Counted from the stretch's first letter, positions 1 to 9,763 are shown. The stretch is 64,000 nt of DNA from an uncultured Alphaproteobacteria bacterium (GCA_902602515.1 CACKRG010000002.1:51761-115760), one strand, 5' to 3'. The notes: generated from the letters alone by a model not told the origin. Numbers and translations are program-made.

Positions 1-302
1 TAAGTAAGTATTTTTCTTCAAATTTCAAAATATTAATGGTTTAGTTATTTTTTCTTACTATCACGGAAGTTTGTAAAATGTTGATAAAAAGTGCCAAATT
101 TTATGAAAATCATCCAAATTTAATGCCAAATTTAACTAAAAATCTTGAATTTTAAATAGATAGATATTACTCTTAATAAGCCGGATAATACTCGTTTCTT
201 AGCTTCGGAGGAACGCCAAGAATTTTAATTATCTTACCCGCCGTTTGATAATTAATTGAGTTTCTTATTCTAGAGAGGTGTCTGCCAAGGTGCAAAACTA
301 GT
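1..302. other. intergenic region at the left edge
   Basis: No convincing protein-coding gene is visible. The first 150 bases are very AT-rich. From about 175 the sequence becomes less AT-rich and has base-pairing potential, which is listed separately as a possible structured RNA. A 25-codon frame at 78-155 has no ribosome binding site and is not called. Confidence 0.6.
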
Positions 303-330
303 TTTAGAGTCCGGCCTACTCTAAATTTTT
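175..330 (+). ncRNA. possible structured RNA ending in a terminator
   Basis: Three pairings are visible on the + strand. GCCGGA at 180-185 can pair with TCCGGC at 310-315 and close the whole region. TTAATTATC at 225-233 pairs perfectly with GATAATTAA at 247-255 around a 13-nt GC-rich loop. TTTAGAGT at 303-310 pairs with ACTCTAAA at 318-325 and is followed by a T run. The first and third compete for the same bases. No coding frame fits the block and it is richer in GC than its surroundings. I cannot match it to 6S, SRP, tmRNA or RNase P RNA. It may equally be chance structure. Confidence 0.25.
303..330 (+). terminator. rho-independent terminator
   Basis: An 8-bp perfect stem (303-310 with 318-325) encloses the 7-nt loop CCGGCCT and is followed by five Ts. 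On the + strand it would end a transcript from the left edge or from the candidate RNA at 175-330. It overlaps the stop codon of the hydrolase gene on the other strand. Confidence 0.5.
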
Positions 331-1302
331 ATTAAAAAAATCTTCCATCTTTTTAGAGTATACTTCTGGAAATTTAAACATAGCATCCACATGATAGGAG
401 TCTTCAGCTAACCAAAACTCAGCATTAATATTATTTTGATTTGTGTATTCCTTAAAATAATTAAAATGTCTTGTTAATACTCTAGTATCTAAATCACCGT
501 GAGTAAAAAAATAGAATTGTTTATCTGATAATTTTTTAGCTGGAGATAGTTGCCTTGGGTCTATTCCAGTTAAAATTCTTCCAGCAAAACTTACAGCTGG
601 TCCAAATTCTATGGCAAGGCCATACCTTGCTATTTCATCTTTTAAAATCATATTGAATTCAGCAAGAGGGCTGTCAGCCCAAATTGCTTGTATCTGTGGC
701 TCTGCATTTGCTGCAAAAATAGATGTACTAGCTCCAAGAGAAATTCCATGAAGGCCTATACTAGTAGACTTGAAACCAATTTGTTTTAAAAAGTCGAATG
801 CACCAAGAATATCATTATACGACTTTAATCCTAAATCATCGTAACTGCTCACAGTATCACTTTGACCATAGTTTCTTAAATCTATTGTGAGAACATTAAA
901 ATTTTTATTAACTAAAAAACTTGTAATAATGTTAGACTCAGACTTACATTTACCATTTGGGCTTATACCATGTGTAACGATTATTATCGGTCTATTAGGA
1001 AAATAATTAAACAACCATCCATTAATCTTAATATCGGAGTCACGAGATTGAAAATACACATCTTGCCATTCATCTAAATAGTATTCTTTAAAGTTAAAGT
1101 TTTCTCTTACTAATTGCTGTGCCAAAATAGAATATTCATGTGAGTCAACTTTAGTGCTCCACGAATTTGGAAGAGATCCTTCATGTAAACCACATGTTGG
1201 ATCTATTTTTAAAATTTGATAGGCCACATAGAAACCTATGGTAAAATAAAGTAATACTAATAAAACTATTGCACTAATAAAAATTCTAATAATGTATTTC
1301 AT
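316..1302 (-). CDS. membrane-anchored alpha/beta hydrolase
   Basis: 328 residues. Residues 5-30 form one hydrophobic segment, so the enzyme is probably anchored in the inner membrane with the catalytic domain on one side. The fold signature is clear: a HG turn at 111-112 (likely oxyanion hole), the nucleophile elbow GISLG at 186-190 with Ser188, an acid in HGDLDTRV (Asp270 or Asp272) and His304 in DSYHVDAM. This is the layout of the BEM46/serine-aminopeptidase-like hydrolases; the substrate cannot be told. It is the last gene of a leftward operon, and its ATG (1300-1302) overlaps the zapE stop codon region. Confidence 0.75.
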   Translation of the reverse strand: MKYIIRIFISAIVLLVLLYFTIGFYVAYQILKIDPTCGLHEGSLPNSWSTKVDSHEYSILAQQLVRENFNFKEYYLDEWQDVYFQSRDSDIKINGWLFNYFPNRPIIIVTHGISPNGKCKSESNIITSFLVNKNFNVLTIDLRNYGQSDTVSSYDDLGLKSYNDILGAFDFLKQIGFKSTSIGLHGISLGASTSIFAANAEPQIQAIWADSPLAEFNMILKDEIARYGLAIEFGPAVSFAGRILTGIDPRQLSPAKKLSDKQFYFFTHGDLDTRVLTRHFNYFKEYTNQNNINAEFWLAEDSYHVDAMFKFPEVYSKKMEDFFNKNLE

Positions 1303-2339
1303 TAATCTGGTTTCACAATTGTCATTTCATATAGTCTGCTAGCGGTTCTTTTGAATTCTTCAGCAAGATTAGTAATACTATTTAAAGAATTAATAGGCTT
1401 AGATGCCAATATAACTATTGAACAATTATTCTGATAAAGCATATCAATTAAGCTTATAAATCTGCGGCAGGAATCTTTTTTTTCTTGATTAAACTCTGGA
1501 ACATTATTTAGAAAAATTAATCTAAATTTTTTTGCTATATTATCATAATCTAAATGACTTAAATTATCTTCACAAATTTTATCAAAGTCTGTCATTAATA
1601 TATTTGATGAACATTTATTAAATATAATTTCTCTACTATTAGATTTTACACTTATGGTTGTAATATGTGAATTGTCTACAAACCGATTAAAAAGCTTGTT
1701 AAATTCATCATTTGTTTCTTGATTAATAGGAGTAAAGTATGTTTTTGATTGATTAAGTGTCTCCCTCCTATAGTCTGTATTAATATTGATATTGATAATT
1801 TCATAATTTTTTTTTATTATATCAATAAAAGGCAAGAAGTCATTTCTTTGGAGTCCATCTTTATACAAATCATCAGGATGAAAATTTGATGAAATAATCA
1901 AAAATATTTTATATTTTGATAAAAAGAAAAAAATTTTTTTAATAATTAATGCATCTACAATGTTAAAAATATGCATTTCATCAACAAAAAGTATTTTAAA
2001 TTTTTTCCCCAAATTTTTTATATAATCTTCAATTGCTTCATCTTTACTTGATGAATCTTTAATAACTCTATGAATCTCTATCATTAAATTATTAAAATGG
2101 ATTTTGGTACCCACTTTTGAATTTTGATAGAAAAGATTTAAAAGAAATGTTTTTCCTGTGCCAACTTTTCCATATAGATAGATACCATTCTTTTTACTAC
2201 TGTTTGAGAAAAGATTGTTTTTTTTATTTTTATTCCAAATATTATCAATTTTTTTTAATACATCTAATTGTGATCGATTTGATTTAATAAAATTATTTTC
2301 GACAAAACTATTGTATTGATCAATAACAGTAAACGACAT
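1302..2339 (-). CDS. zapE: AFG1-family ATPase, cell division protein ZapE
   Basis: 345 residues. Walker A GKVGTGKT is at 57-64 and Walker B ILFVDE at 116-121, followed by MHIFNIVDA, the arrangement of AFG1/ZapE ATPases. In Escherichia coli ZapE associates with the Z ring and affects FtsZ bundling; mitochondrial homologues handle membrane proteins. The C-terminal part carries the family's TDFDKIC and conserved late motif ASRLYEM. It is somewhat shorter than typical homologues of about 370 residues, as expected in a compact genome. The start ATG overlaps by one base the stop codon of a 50-residue gene (TAATG), so translation is probably coupled. Confidence 0.85.
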   Translation of the reverse strand: MSFTVIDQYNSFVENNFIKSNRSQLDVLKKIDNIWNKNKKNNLFSNSSKKNGIYLYGKVGTGKTFLLNLFYQNSKVGTKIHFNNLMIEIHRVIKDSSSKDEAIEDYIKNLGKKFKILFVDEMHIFNIVDALIIKKIFFFLSKYKIFLIISSNFHPDDLYKDGLQRNDFLPFIDIIKKNYEIINININTDYRRETLNQSKTYFTPINQETNDEFNKLFNRFVDNSHITTISVKSNSREIIFNKCSSNILMTDFDKICEDNLSHLDYDNIAKKFRLIFLNNVPEFNQEKKDSCRRFISLIDMLYQNNCSIVILASKPINSLNSITNLAEEFKRTASRLYEMTIVKPD

Positions 2340-2491
2340 TATTTTTTACCCAAAAAAGAGGATAGCTTTTTTAATGTTTCATTTTCTGAATTTGAAATTT
2401 TATTCATTTCTTTCTTTTTTTTAAGTCTTTTATATTCTTTTAAAAGAAAAGTTAAACTTTCTGATATATCTTTTGTTGTATCCTTAATCAT
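2339..2491 (-). CDS. small lysine-rich protein between MFS transporter and zapE
   Basis: 50 codons, ATG at 2489-2491, stop at 2339-2341, with no in-frame stop. It overlaps the stop of the upstream MFS gene as ATGA-like coupling and its own TAA overlaps the zapE ATG (TAATG). Such tight overlap on both sides is how real genes are joined in this genome. The protein is basic and hydrophilic, with a Lys-rich centre (residues 21-31), and is probably helical. I do not recognise a family. It could be a chance frame, but an open frame of exactly this extent filling the whole gap is hard to explain otherwise. Confidence 0.55.
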   Translation of the reverse strand: MIKDTTKDISESLTFLLKEYKRLKKKKEMNKISNSENETLKKLSSFLGKK

Positions 2492-3674
2492 TTATATTTA
2501 GAGCGATTGGTAAAATAGTTGCAACTATAATTATAAATAAAGAAACAAATGAAATTAATCCAATACCAAAACCCCAATCAATTATATAACCAAAGATAAC
2601 TGGAGATAAAGCACTAGCCAGTACACCAATTGCATGAAAAAGGGCTTTTACTGTACCTAAACTTTCTAATCCAAATAGTTCAGCCCATAGTGAGCCAATG
2701 AAAGGAGCTGTAATTCCAAGATTAAAACCATAAAGAGACATATATAATAGTAGAAAGAAATAACTATCTAGCCAAATTAAAATTAGTAATCCAAAAAAAA
2801 TTGGAAACAAAATGAATAATATTGCTTTTTTTGGATTTAGTAGATCTATTAGTGGGCCTCCTAAAAGCAGACCAAAAATAGAAAAACCACCTAAAAAAAT
2901 AAATCCTACACCTAACATTTCTATAGTCCATCCTTTTTGAGTGAAAATAAAAATTTGATGAAACATTAAACCTGTGCCTATAAAAGAAAAAGCAGTTGTA
3001 ATTGGAAGATAAATTAAGAAATTTTTATTTTTAATTACATCAATAGTTTTCCATTTTTTACTATCTTTATTAATTGATTCTTTAAATTTTTCTTGTCTTG
3101 AGCTTTGATTGTTTAACGTAAAATATAAAACTGGTAAAAAGATTAACAAACTTAAAGAGCATAATAACCAGATTTGCTTGAAGTTAAAATAATAGTTTAA
3201 ATAAATTACTAAAAAAGGTAGAAACATCACTCCTAACATTCCTCCAAGATTTCCAATAGATATAGCCTTGCCTCTATCTTTTCCAAAATATCTTGTCATT
3301 GTTGTTATTCCGGCATGATTCATTGCTCCTTGACCAAAAAACCTTAATGAAAAAATTATTAAAAAAAGATAAATCACACTTGGTGGTAAAATATAAATTG
3401 CTAAACATGAAATAAACAATCCTAGAGTCACTAACAAAGAATAAATTCTTAAATCAATGAAATCGATAAGTTTAGCAAAATTTATAAGCAATAATGAGCT
3501 TAATGTAGTGGACAATGCATATATTAAACCAAATTGGCCATCTGTAAGAGAGTAAAGATTTTTTATATCATCATTAAAAAGTGCAATAAAAAATGTTTGA
3601 CCATAACTAGCAAAAAAAATTATTAAAAATCCATAAATTAGTAGTTTTGGATCATGAAAGAAAAATTTTCTCAT
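2484..3674 (-). CDS. MFS transporter
   Basis: 396 residues, almost entirely hydrophobic with about 12 predicted membrane segments, split by a hydrophilic loop near residues 190-215 in the middle as in major facilitator proteins. The loop RYFGKDRGKA after helix 4 is typical of the monocarboxylate/oxalate-formate branch, as is FGQGAMNHAG in helix 4. Substrate unknown. It starts 4 bases inside the end of the uracil-DNA glycosylase gene (ATGA overlap) and is co-transcribed with it. Confidence 0.8.
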   Translation of the reverse strand: MRKFFFHDPKLLIYGFLIIFFASYGQTFFIALFNDDIKNLYSLTDGQFGLIYALSTTLSSLLLINFAKLIDFIDLRIYSLLVTLGLFISCLAIYILPPSVIYLFLIIFSLRFFGQGAMNHAGITTMTRYFGKDRGKAISIGNLGGMLGVMFLPFLVIYLNYYFNFKQIWLLCSLSLLIFLPVLYFTLNNQSSRQEKFKESINKDSKKWKTIDVIKNKNFLIYLPITTAFSFIGTGLMFHQIFIFTQKGWTIEMLGVGFIFLGGFSIFGLLLGGPLIDLLNPKKAILFILFPIFFGLLILIWLDSYFFLLLYMSLYGFNLGITAPFIGSLWAELFGLESLGTVKALFHAIGVLASALSPVIFGYIIDWGFGIGLISFVSLFIIIVATILPIALNIND

Positions 3675-4351
3675 TTTTTATCCAAGTCTTTTTTAACTTT
3701 AATTAGTAAATTAACCATTTTAATTTTGTTTATCCTTCCTGTATTTACATTTCTAGGACTAGGGTGATAGCTGCCAATCAATACTTTATTGTCTGGAAGC
3801 TTGTTTTTACTTCCGTGACCAAAAATATAGTCTTTGTTTTTTATATCATAATTTTGTTTGTAGTAATTTATACAAGCATCATGTGCGATTTTACCTAAAG
3901 CTAATATAGTTGAGGTATTTGTTAATAGATTAATTTCTTTATTAAAAAATTTAAAACAAGTTTTAAGCTCTGATGAAGTAGGTTTATCTCCTGGAGGAAC
4001 ACATTTTAGAGCTGTAGTTAGGTATAGATTTTTCAGAACAAGACCGTCATTTTTATTTATTGAAATTGGTTGATTACAAAAACCAGCTTCAAATAAACAT
4101 TTAAATAGAAAGTCTGCCGACCTATCCCCAGTAAAAACTCTTCCTGTTCTATTACCGCCATGAGCTGCAGGAGCTAAGCCAACCATTAAAAGTTTAGCCT
4201 TTTGATCTCCATAACCTGTTATGGGTCTGCCCCAATATATTTCATTTTTATATTGTTTTCTTTTTTCAGTAGCAATTTTTTCTCTAAAATTAACAAGACG
4301 GGTACATTGCTGGCAATCTACTATTGATTTATTTAATTTACTTAATGTCAT
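3671..4351 (-). CDS. uracil-DNA glycosylase, family 5 (UDGb), 4Fe-4S type
   Basis: 226 residues. It removes uracil (and in some homologues hypoxanthine) from DNA as the first step of base excision repair. Motif 1 GLAPAAHGGNRTGR (58-71) and motif 3 HPSPRNVNTGR (196-206) are characteristic of family 5, where the catalytic Asp/Asn of motif 1 seen in other families is absent. Four cysteines (13, 16, 117, 132) match the cluster ligands. It is the first gene of a leftward operon; the promoter must lie in the 30 bp shared with the divergent DUF924 gene. Confidence 0.88.
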   Translation of the reverse strand: MTLSKLNKSIVDCQQCTRLVNFREKIATEKRKQYKNEIYWGRPITGYGDQKAKLLMVGLAPAAHGGNRTGRVFTGDRSADFLFKCLFEAGFCNQPISINKNDGLVLKNLYLTTALKCVPPGDKPTSSELKTCFKFFNKEINLLTNTSTILALGKIAHDACINYYKQNYDIKNKDYIFGHGSKNKLPDNKVLIGSYHPSPRNVNTGRINKIKMVNLLIKVKKDLDKK

Positions 4352-4381
4352 AAGGAAAATATTTATTTATATTACACCAAT

Positions 4382-4945
4382 ATGATTAATGAAAGAGCTA
4401 AAGCAATCTTAGATTTTTGTTTTATTGATACAAAACAGGAGCAATGGTTCATAAAGGATGAAAATTTTGATTTAAAATTAAAAGAATTGTTTATTTCAGA
4501 TTACAATAAGGCGATTATCAATGAATATGATGAATGGCAAGATAACCCAGAAGAATGTGTAGCCTTAGTTTTAATTCTTGATCAATTATCCAGAAATTTT
4601 TTTAGAGGTAGTTCTCAAGCATACGATCAGGATTATAAATGTAGATTAATTGTAAATGAGGCAGTTGATAGGGGATATTTGGAAGAAATGGATATGGAAA
4701 AAATACATTTTTTATTATTACCTCTTATTCATAGTGAGGATTTAAGTGATCATATATTTGGCCACAAATTAGTAGATACATATTTAAAAAATCATAAAGA
4801 ATATAAAAAAATTAAAAAAGCATGGAATGATCATACCATAGCAATTAAAAAATTTGGAAGATACCCTCATCGAAATAAATCTCTAAATAGAGTTTCTACA
4901 AAAGAGGAAGAATTATTTTTGAAACAACCTAATAGTTCGTGGTAA
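4382..4945 (+). CDS. DUF924 family protein
   Basis: 187 residues, soluble, no signal peptide. It matches the DUF924 family by the early FWF-like segment (here FCFIDTKQEQWF at 12-23), the central LILDQLSRNFFRGSSQAYDQD and the late FGRYPHRN, all hallmarks of that family. The function is unknown; the fold is all-alpha and TPR-like. The gene sits alone on the + strand just before a tRNA gene. Confidence 0.8.
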   Translation: MINERAKAILDFCFIDTKQEQWFIKDENFDLKLKELFISDYNKAIINEYDEWQDNPEECVALVLILDQLSRNFFRGSSQAYDQDYKCRLIVNEAVDRGYLEEMDMEKIHFLLLPLIHSEDLSDHIFGHKLVDTYLKNHKEYKKIKKAWNDHTIAIKKFGRYPHRNKSLNRVSTKEEELFLKQPNSSW

Positions 4946-4960
4946 TAATCATTAATTATA

Positions 4961-5035
4961 GGTCTCGTGGTGAAATGGATATCACACGTGTCTTCGGAAC
5001 ATGGATTTGGGGTTCGAGTCCCTACGAGACCACCA
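4961..5035 (+). tRNA. tRNA-Arg (anticodon TCG)
   Basis: Acceptor stem GGTCTCG (4961-4967) pairs with CGAGACC (5025-5031), followed by discriminator A and an encoded CCA (5033-5035). The anticodon arm is CGTGT-CTTCGGA-ACATG with anticodon TCG, reading CGA and probably other CGN codons. The T arm contains GGTTCGAGTCC. It ends one base before the convergent asd stop. Confidence 0.93.
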
Positions 5036-5036
5036 A

Positions 5037-6080
5037 TTAAATAGTTATTTTTTCTGAGTACTTTGAAATTACTAGCTCAGCAATTTGAACAGCATTAAGT
5101 GCTGCTCCTTTACGCAAATTATCTGAGACTACCCATAAATTCAAACCATTATCTATTGATTGATCATTTCTTATTCTACTAATATAAACTTTATCCTCTC
5201 CAGCAATTTCAACAGGAGTCACATAACCTTCGTCTTTTCGATGATCAATTACTGAAATACCTTCAGAGTTAGATAATATTTCGTTAGCTTCTTTTTCATC
5301 TAATGGCGAGTCAAACTCTAAATTTATAGCTTCAGAATGACCGATAAAAACAGCTGTTCTAACACAGGTTGCTGAAACATTAATTCCCTCGTCTAGAATT
5401 TTTTTAGTTTCATCAATCATTTTTTGCTCTTCTTCTGTATTACCATTTTCTAAAAAAGCTCCAATGTGTGGAATGGCATTAAAAGCAATTTGTTTTGTAA
5501 ACTTTTCTTTTTTTAATTCTTGGTTTGCATAAACATTTTGAGTCTGATTAAATAATTCATCCATGCCTGTTTTACCTGCTCCAGAAACAGCTTGATATGT
5601 TGATACAACAACTCTGTTTATAATTGCTTTTTCATGTAGTGGTTTTAATGCAATAACCATTTGTATAGTTGAACAGTTAGGATTTGAAATAATATTAGTT
5701 CTGTTTTCATCATCAAAAAATTCATCAAGTGCATTAGCGTTTACTTCAGGCACGATTAAAGGAATATTTTGTTGCATTCGAAAATGAGAGGTATTGTCTA
5801 TAACAATACATCCTGATTTAGCTGCTTTTGGTGCATATTCTGCAGAAATTTTACCACCAGGTGAAAATAAACCAATGTGAGCTTTTGAAAAATCAAATTC
5901 TGATAAGTCTTCTACAACAATTTCTTTATCTTTAAACTCTACTTTTTTGCCTTTTGATTTTGACGATGCAAGTAAATATAAATTGTCTATTGGAAAATCC
6001 CTTTGCTCTAATATTTGAACTATTTCTGTTCCTACCGCACCTGTTGCTCCTGCTACTGCTATATTGTATTTTTGAGTCAT
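5037..6080 (-). CDS. asd: aspartate-semialdehyde dehydrogenase
   Basis: 347 residues. It reduces 4-aspartyl phosphate to aspartate semialdehyde, the branch point to lysine/diaminopimelate, threonine and methionine. The NADP-binding GATGAVG is at 11-17, the catalytic cysteine Cys136 lies in SNPNCSTIQ, and RTAVFIGHS (241-249) supplies the substrate Arg and the catalytic His248. It is the last gene of the long leftward run and abuts leuB with no gap, so it is probably co-transcribed with leucine biosynthesis. dapF at 13300, facing the other way, uses the same pathway downstream. Confidence 0.95.
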   Translation of the reverse strand: MTQKYNIAVAGATGAVGTEIVQILEQRDFPIDNLYLLASSKSKGKKVEFKDKEIVVEDLSEFDFSKAHIGLFSPGGKISAEYAPKAAKSGCIVIDNTSHFRMQQNIPLIVPEVNANALDEFFDDENRTNIISNPNCSTIQMVIALKPLHEKAIINRVVVSTYQAVSGAGKTGMDELFNQTQNVYANQELKKEKFTKQIAFNAIPHIGAFLENGNTEEEQKMIDETKKILDEGINVSATCVRTAVFIGHSEAINLEFDSPLDEKEANEILSNSEGISVIDHRKDEGYVTPVEIAGEDKVYISRIRNDQSIDNGLNLWVVSDNLRKGAALNAVQIAELVISKYSEKITI

Positions 6081-7193
6081 TTAATTTCCAGATAGAATTT
6101 TTAATTCTTCAATAACAGCATTGCCCATTTCTTGAGTAGAGATAATTCTTTCTGCTCCATCTTTTATATCAGCTGTTCTTAAACCTTTTAGTAATACATT
6201 CTGTACAGCTTTCTCAACCATTTGACTATCTTCTTGCATATCAAAACTATATTTCAACATCATAGCAAAACTCATGATCATTGCTAAAGGATTTGCTTTA
6301 GATTGACCAGCTATGTCTGGTGCACTACCATGAACGGGCTCATACATTGCTGCTCTAGTTCCATTTTCTTTAACTGGTCCAAGAGCTGCTGAAGGGAGCA
6401 TTCCTAAAGATCCTGTTAGCATAGCTGCAGTATCACTTAAAAGATCACCAAATAAGTTATCTGTAAGAATGACATCAAATTGTTTTGGATAACGAACTAA
6501 TTGCATTGCACAATTATCTGCAAGCATGTGTTCTAAATTAACATCAGAATATTCCTTTTTGTGTAAATCTGTTACGGTTTGTTTCCAAAATAAACCTGTC
6601 TCCATTACATTTGATTTTTCTACTGATGTAACTTTATTATTACGCAACTTTGATAAATCAAATGCCACTCGTGAAACTCTATTAACTTCAGATGTAGTAT
6701 ACAGTTGAGTATCAACTGCCTTACTTTCAGTCTCACTAATTTTTGATATACCTCTTGGTTGTCCAAAATATACACCGCTTGTTAATTCTCTAATTATCAA
6801 AATATCTAATCCTTTAACAAGATCAGGTTTTAAGGATGATGAATTTGAAAGAGCATCTAAAACAACAGCTGGTCTGAGATTAGCAAAGAGATCAAGGTCT
6901 TTTCTTAATCTTAATAAAGCTGCCTCAGGTCTTTTATCTCTTTCTACATTATCCCATTTAGCACCTCCTACCGCACCAAATAATACTGCATCACAATCCA
7001 AAGCTACCTGCATTGTTTCATCACTTATAGAATTACCTTCTTTATCGTATGCTGTACCACCAACTAATCTTTCAGAAATATCAAAAGATATAGATTTAGT
7101 CTTTTCCATCCAATCAATTATTTTTAATACCTCAGCCATAACTTCATTGCCGATTCCATCACCAGGTAAAATTAAAATTTTTTTATTACTCAT
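6081..7193 (-). CDS. leuB: 3-isopropylmalate dehydrogenase
   Basis: 370 residues. It performs the NAD-dependent oxidative decarboxylation of 3-isopropylmalate, the third leucine-specific step. GDGIG is at 11-15, the catalytic Tyr142 sits in VYFGQPRG, Lys193 in VEKSNV, and the metal-binding aspartates in [11 protein letters not shown] (244-254). Length and motifs are standard for the bacterial enzyme. It lies 6 bases from leuD. Confidence 0.96.
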   Translation of the reverse strand: MSNKKILILPGDGIGNEVMAEVLKIIDWMEKTKSISFDISERLVGGTAYDKEGNSISDETMQVALDCDAVLFGAVGGAKWDNVERDKRPEAALLRLRKDLDLFANLRPAVVLDALSNSSSLKPDLVKGLDILIIRELTSGVYFGQPRGISKISETESKAVDTQLYTTSEVNRVSRVAFDLSKLRNNKVTSVEKSNVMETGLFWKQTVTDLHKKEYSDVNLEHMLADNCAMQLVRYPKQFDVILTDNLFGDLLSDTAAMLTGSLGMLPSAALGPVKENGTRAAMYEPVHGSAPDIAGQSKANPLAMIMSFAMMLKYSFDMQEDSQMVEKAVQNVLLKGLRTADIKDGAERIISTQEMGNAVIEELKILSGN

Positions 7194-7199
7194 TTTTGA

Positions 7200-7802
7200 C
7201 TACACTATCCAAGGTTGGATATTGTGTATTTTTTCTTCGTGAACATCAATTTTTTTATTTTTTTGGAGCGTCAAACCAATATCATCCAAACCTTGTAGCA
7301 AACATTTTTTTCGAAATGCATCAATTTCAAATTTTATTGTTTTATCATTTTGATAAGTGATTTTTTGATTTTCTAAATCAACTGAAACATCATTTTTATT
7401 TTCTGCTTCATTCATTAATATATCTACATTTTGTTGATCTAACTTAATTGGCAGAATTCCATTTTTAAAACAATTATTATAGAAAATATCTGCGAAGCTT
7501 GGTGCAATTATTGACTTAAAACCAAAATCTAAAAGTGACCATGGCGCATGCTCTCTACTTGATCCACAACCAAAATTTGCCCCAGCAATTAAAATTTTTG
7601 AAGTTTTATAAGGATCCCAGTTAAGAACAAAATCATTCTTTATGTTACCTTGAATATCGTATCTTAATTCATGAAATAAGTTTTTTCCTAAACCAGATCT
7701 CTTTATTGTTTTCAAAAATTGTTTTGGAATAATCATATCGGTATCGACATTAATCATTGGTAGTGGCGCAGGGATACCAATTATTGTTTTAAATGATTCC
7801 AT
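7200..7802 (-). CDS. leuD: 3-isopropylmalate dehydratase, small subunit
   Basis: 200 residues. It partners LeuC to isomerise 2- to 3-isopropylmalate. The family signature [15 protein letters not shown] is present in the first half, preceded by the [16 protein letters not shown] segment. Full length for the small subunit. It abuts leuC directly, which suits production of the two subunits in equal amounts. Confidence 0.95.
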   Translation of the reverse strand: MESFKTIIGIPAPLPMINVDTDMIIPKQFLKTIKRSGLGKNLFHELRYDIQGNIKNDFVLNWDPYKTSKILIAGANFGCGSSREHAPWSLLDFGFKSIIAPSFADIFYNNCFKNGILPIKLDQQNVDILMNEAENKNDVSVDLENQKITYQNDKTIKFEIDAFRKKCLLQGLDDIGLTLQKNKKIDVHEEKIHNIQPWIV

Positions 7803-9206
7803 TTATAAATCCTCTACTGTTGCAAAAAAACCTTTGATTGCAGATGCAGCAGCTATTGCAGGGCTAACAAGATGTGTTCTACCTTCTCTACCTTGTCTAC
7901 CTTCAAAATTTCTATTTGATGTTGATGCACATCTTTCTTGTGGTTTTAGTTGGTCTGGATTCATAGCTAAACACATGGAACAACCTGGCTCTCTCCAATC
8001 AAATCCTGCTTCAATAAAAATTTTATCTAAACCTTCTTCTTCAGCTTGTTTTTTAACTAGACCTGAACCAGGAACGATCATTGAGTCTACAGAAACTTTT
8101 TTTCCTTCTACAACTTTAGCAACTTCTCTTAAATCCTCAATTCTTCCATTAGTGCAAGAACCAATAAACACTTTGTCAATTTTAATTTTTTGTATTTCTT
8201 GTTTGGGTTCTAAGCCCATATATTCAAGAGAACGTTCCATAGCCTTCTTTCTATTTGGATTAGTCTCTTCTAGAGGATTTGGTACTATACCATTTATAGC
8301 AACAACGTCTTGTGGGCTTGTGCCCCATGTAATTTGTGGTGAAATATCTTCAGCATTAATTAAAATTTCTTCATCATATTTTGCGCCCTCATCAGATGGA
8401 AGAGATTTCCAAAATTCTACCGCTTTATCCCAATTATCCCCTGATGGAGCGTACGGTCTACCTTTAATGTATTCAAAAGTTTTTTCGTCAGGAGCGATTA
8501 AACCAGCTCTAGCACCTGCTTCAATACTCATATTACAGATTGTCATTCTTCCTTCCATAGAAAGAGAGGAAATTGCATTACCAGCATATTCAATAACATA
8601 ACCAGTTCCACCAGCTGTTCCTATTTTTCCTATTATATGAAGAATAATATCTTTTGCTGTAACACCTAAGTTTAACTTACCTTCAACAGAAATTAGCATA
8701 TTCTTTGCAGGCTTTTGAATTAAGGTCTGAGTAGCTAATACATGCTCAACTTCACTTGTGCCAATACCAAAAGCTAATGCACCAAATGCTCCGTGTGTTG
8801 CTGTATGGCTATCGCCACAAACTATTGTCATACCTGGCTGAGTAATGCCTTGTTCTGGTCCAACTATATGAACTATACCTTGTCTGCTATCTAATAATGG
8901 AAAAAGTGTAACATCAAAATCTTTGCAATTTTTTTCTAGTGTTTCAACCTGAATTCTACTTTCTTTATTTTCTATACCTTTAGATCTATCTGAGGTTGGA
9001 ACATTGTGATCAGCTACAGCAAAAGTACTTTCAGGCCTTCTAACTTTACGATTATTGTTTCTTAAACCTTCAAAGGCTTGAGGGCTTGTAACTTCATGAA
9101 CAAGATGTCTATCGATATATATAAGACAAGTTCCATCTTCTTGTCTATCGACAATATGATGTTCCCAAATTTTATCAAAAAGAGTTTTAGGATTATTTAT
9201 TGTCAT
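7803..9206 (-). CDS. leuC: 3-isopropylmalate dehydratase, large subunit
   Basis: 467 residues. This aconitase-family subunit holds the 4Fe-4S cluster; the ligands are visible as Cys351 (GSCTNGR), Cys409 and Cys412 (EPGCSMC). The substrate-binding [12 protein letters not shown] is at 131-142. The start codon lies 14 bp inside the 3' end of rplS, so it is read from the ribosomal-protein transcript. leuA is not in this window. Confidence 0.96.
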   Translation of the reverse strand: MTINNPKTLFDKIWEHHIVDRQEDGTCLIYIDRHLVHEVTSPQAFEGLRNNNRKVRRPESTFAVADHNVPTSDRSKGIENKESRIQVETLEKNCKDFDVTLFPLLDSRQGIVHIVGPEQGITQPGMTIVCGDSHTATHGAFGALAFGIGTSEVEHVLATQTLIQKPAKNMLISVEGKLNLGVTAKDIILHIIGKIGTAGGTGYVIEYAGNAISSLSMEGRMTICNMSIEAGARAGLIAPDEKTFEYIKGRPYAPSGDNWDKAVEFWKSLPSDEGAKYDEEILINAEDISPQITWGTSPQDVVAINGIVPNPLEETNPNRKKAMERSLEYMGLEPKQEIQKIKIDKVFIGSCTNGRIEDLREVAKVVEGKKVSVDSMIVPGSGLVKKQAEEEGLDKIFIEAGFDWREPGCSMCLAMNPDQLKPQERCASTSNRNFEGRQGREGRTHLVSPAIAAASAIKGFFATVEDL

Positions 9207-9762
9207 CCGATTTATTTTCGGCTGCTTTTTCCTCTTCTTTAATAGATTCCTCTGCAGCTTCTGCTTTAGATTCTTCTGCTGGTTTGGTTTCTACCTCTTC
9301 AGCTTTTGGTTCCTCTGCAGCATTTGTATCTGTATCTGCGGTTTTTGTTTCCTTTACAGGTGGAGCATCCTCTATATATTCATATTGGTCAGCTTCGTCA
9401 CCCCTATCTTTATCTGCGATCCTTGCTTTCTTTCCAGATAATTCTCTAAGATAATATAGCTTGGCTCTTCTAACATCACCTTTTCTAACAACTTCAATTT
9501 TTTCTACTAGTGGACTGAATAAAGGGAATACTCTTTCCACACCCTCTCCATGAGATATTTTTCTCACAGTAAAGTTAGAGTTTACTGAGTTATTTTTTCT
9601 TGCAATACAAATACCTTCAAATGCTTGAAGTCTCGACTTACTTCCCTCTGTAATTCTTACAGTAACTTTTAGAGTATCACCTGGACGAAAAGCAGGAACT
9701 CTTTTTTTTGAAGTTAACTTTTCAATTTGTTGTTTTTCAAATGTCTCTAATAAATTACTCAT
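9193..9762 (-). CDS. rplS: 50S ribosomal protein bL19 with acidic C-terminal tail
   Basis: 189 residues. Residues 1 to about 121 are a normal bL19, with [22 protein letters not shown] and [10 protein letters not shown]. The remaining roughly 68 residues form an acidic Ala/Glu/Lys-rich extension not found in ordinary bL19 (about 115-125 residues). Part of the tail ([17 protein letters not shown], starting near residue 149) closely resembles the repeat that extends bS16 four genes upstream. The tail's function is unknown; it is probably disordered and exposed on the ribosome surface. Confidence 0.93.
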   Translation of the reverse strand: MSNLLETFEKQQIEKLTSKKRVPAFRPGDTLKVTVRITEGSKSRLQAFEGICIARKNNSVNSNFTVRKISHGEGVERVFPLFSPLVEKIEVVRKGDVRRAKLYYLRELSGKKARIADKDRGDEADQYEYIEDAPPVKETKTADTDTNAAEEPKAEEVETKPAEESKAEAAEESIKEEEKAAENKSDDNK

Positions 9763-9763
9763 T

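Noticed and set aside
78..155. 25-codon frame near the left edge
   Set aside because: No ribosome binding site, very short, and partly made of a repeated TGCCAAATTT word.
2316..2501. 61-codon + strand frame between zapE and the MFS gene
   Set aside because: The minus-strand 50-codon frame in the same place has coupled overlaps on both sides and the same direction as its neighbours.
7834..8601. 255-codon open frame on the + strand
   Set aside because: It lies antisense to leuC, which is strongly identified, and its translation has no recognisable features.
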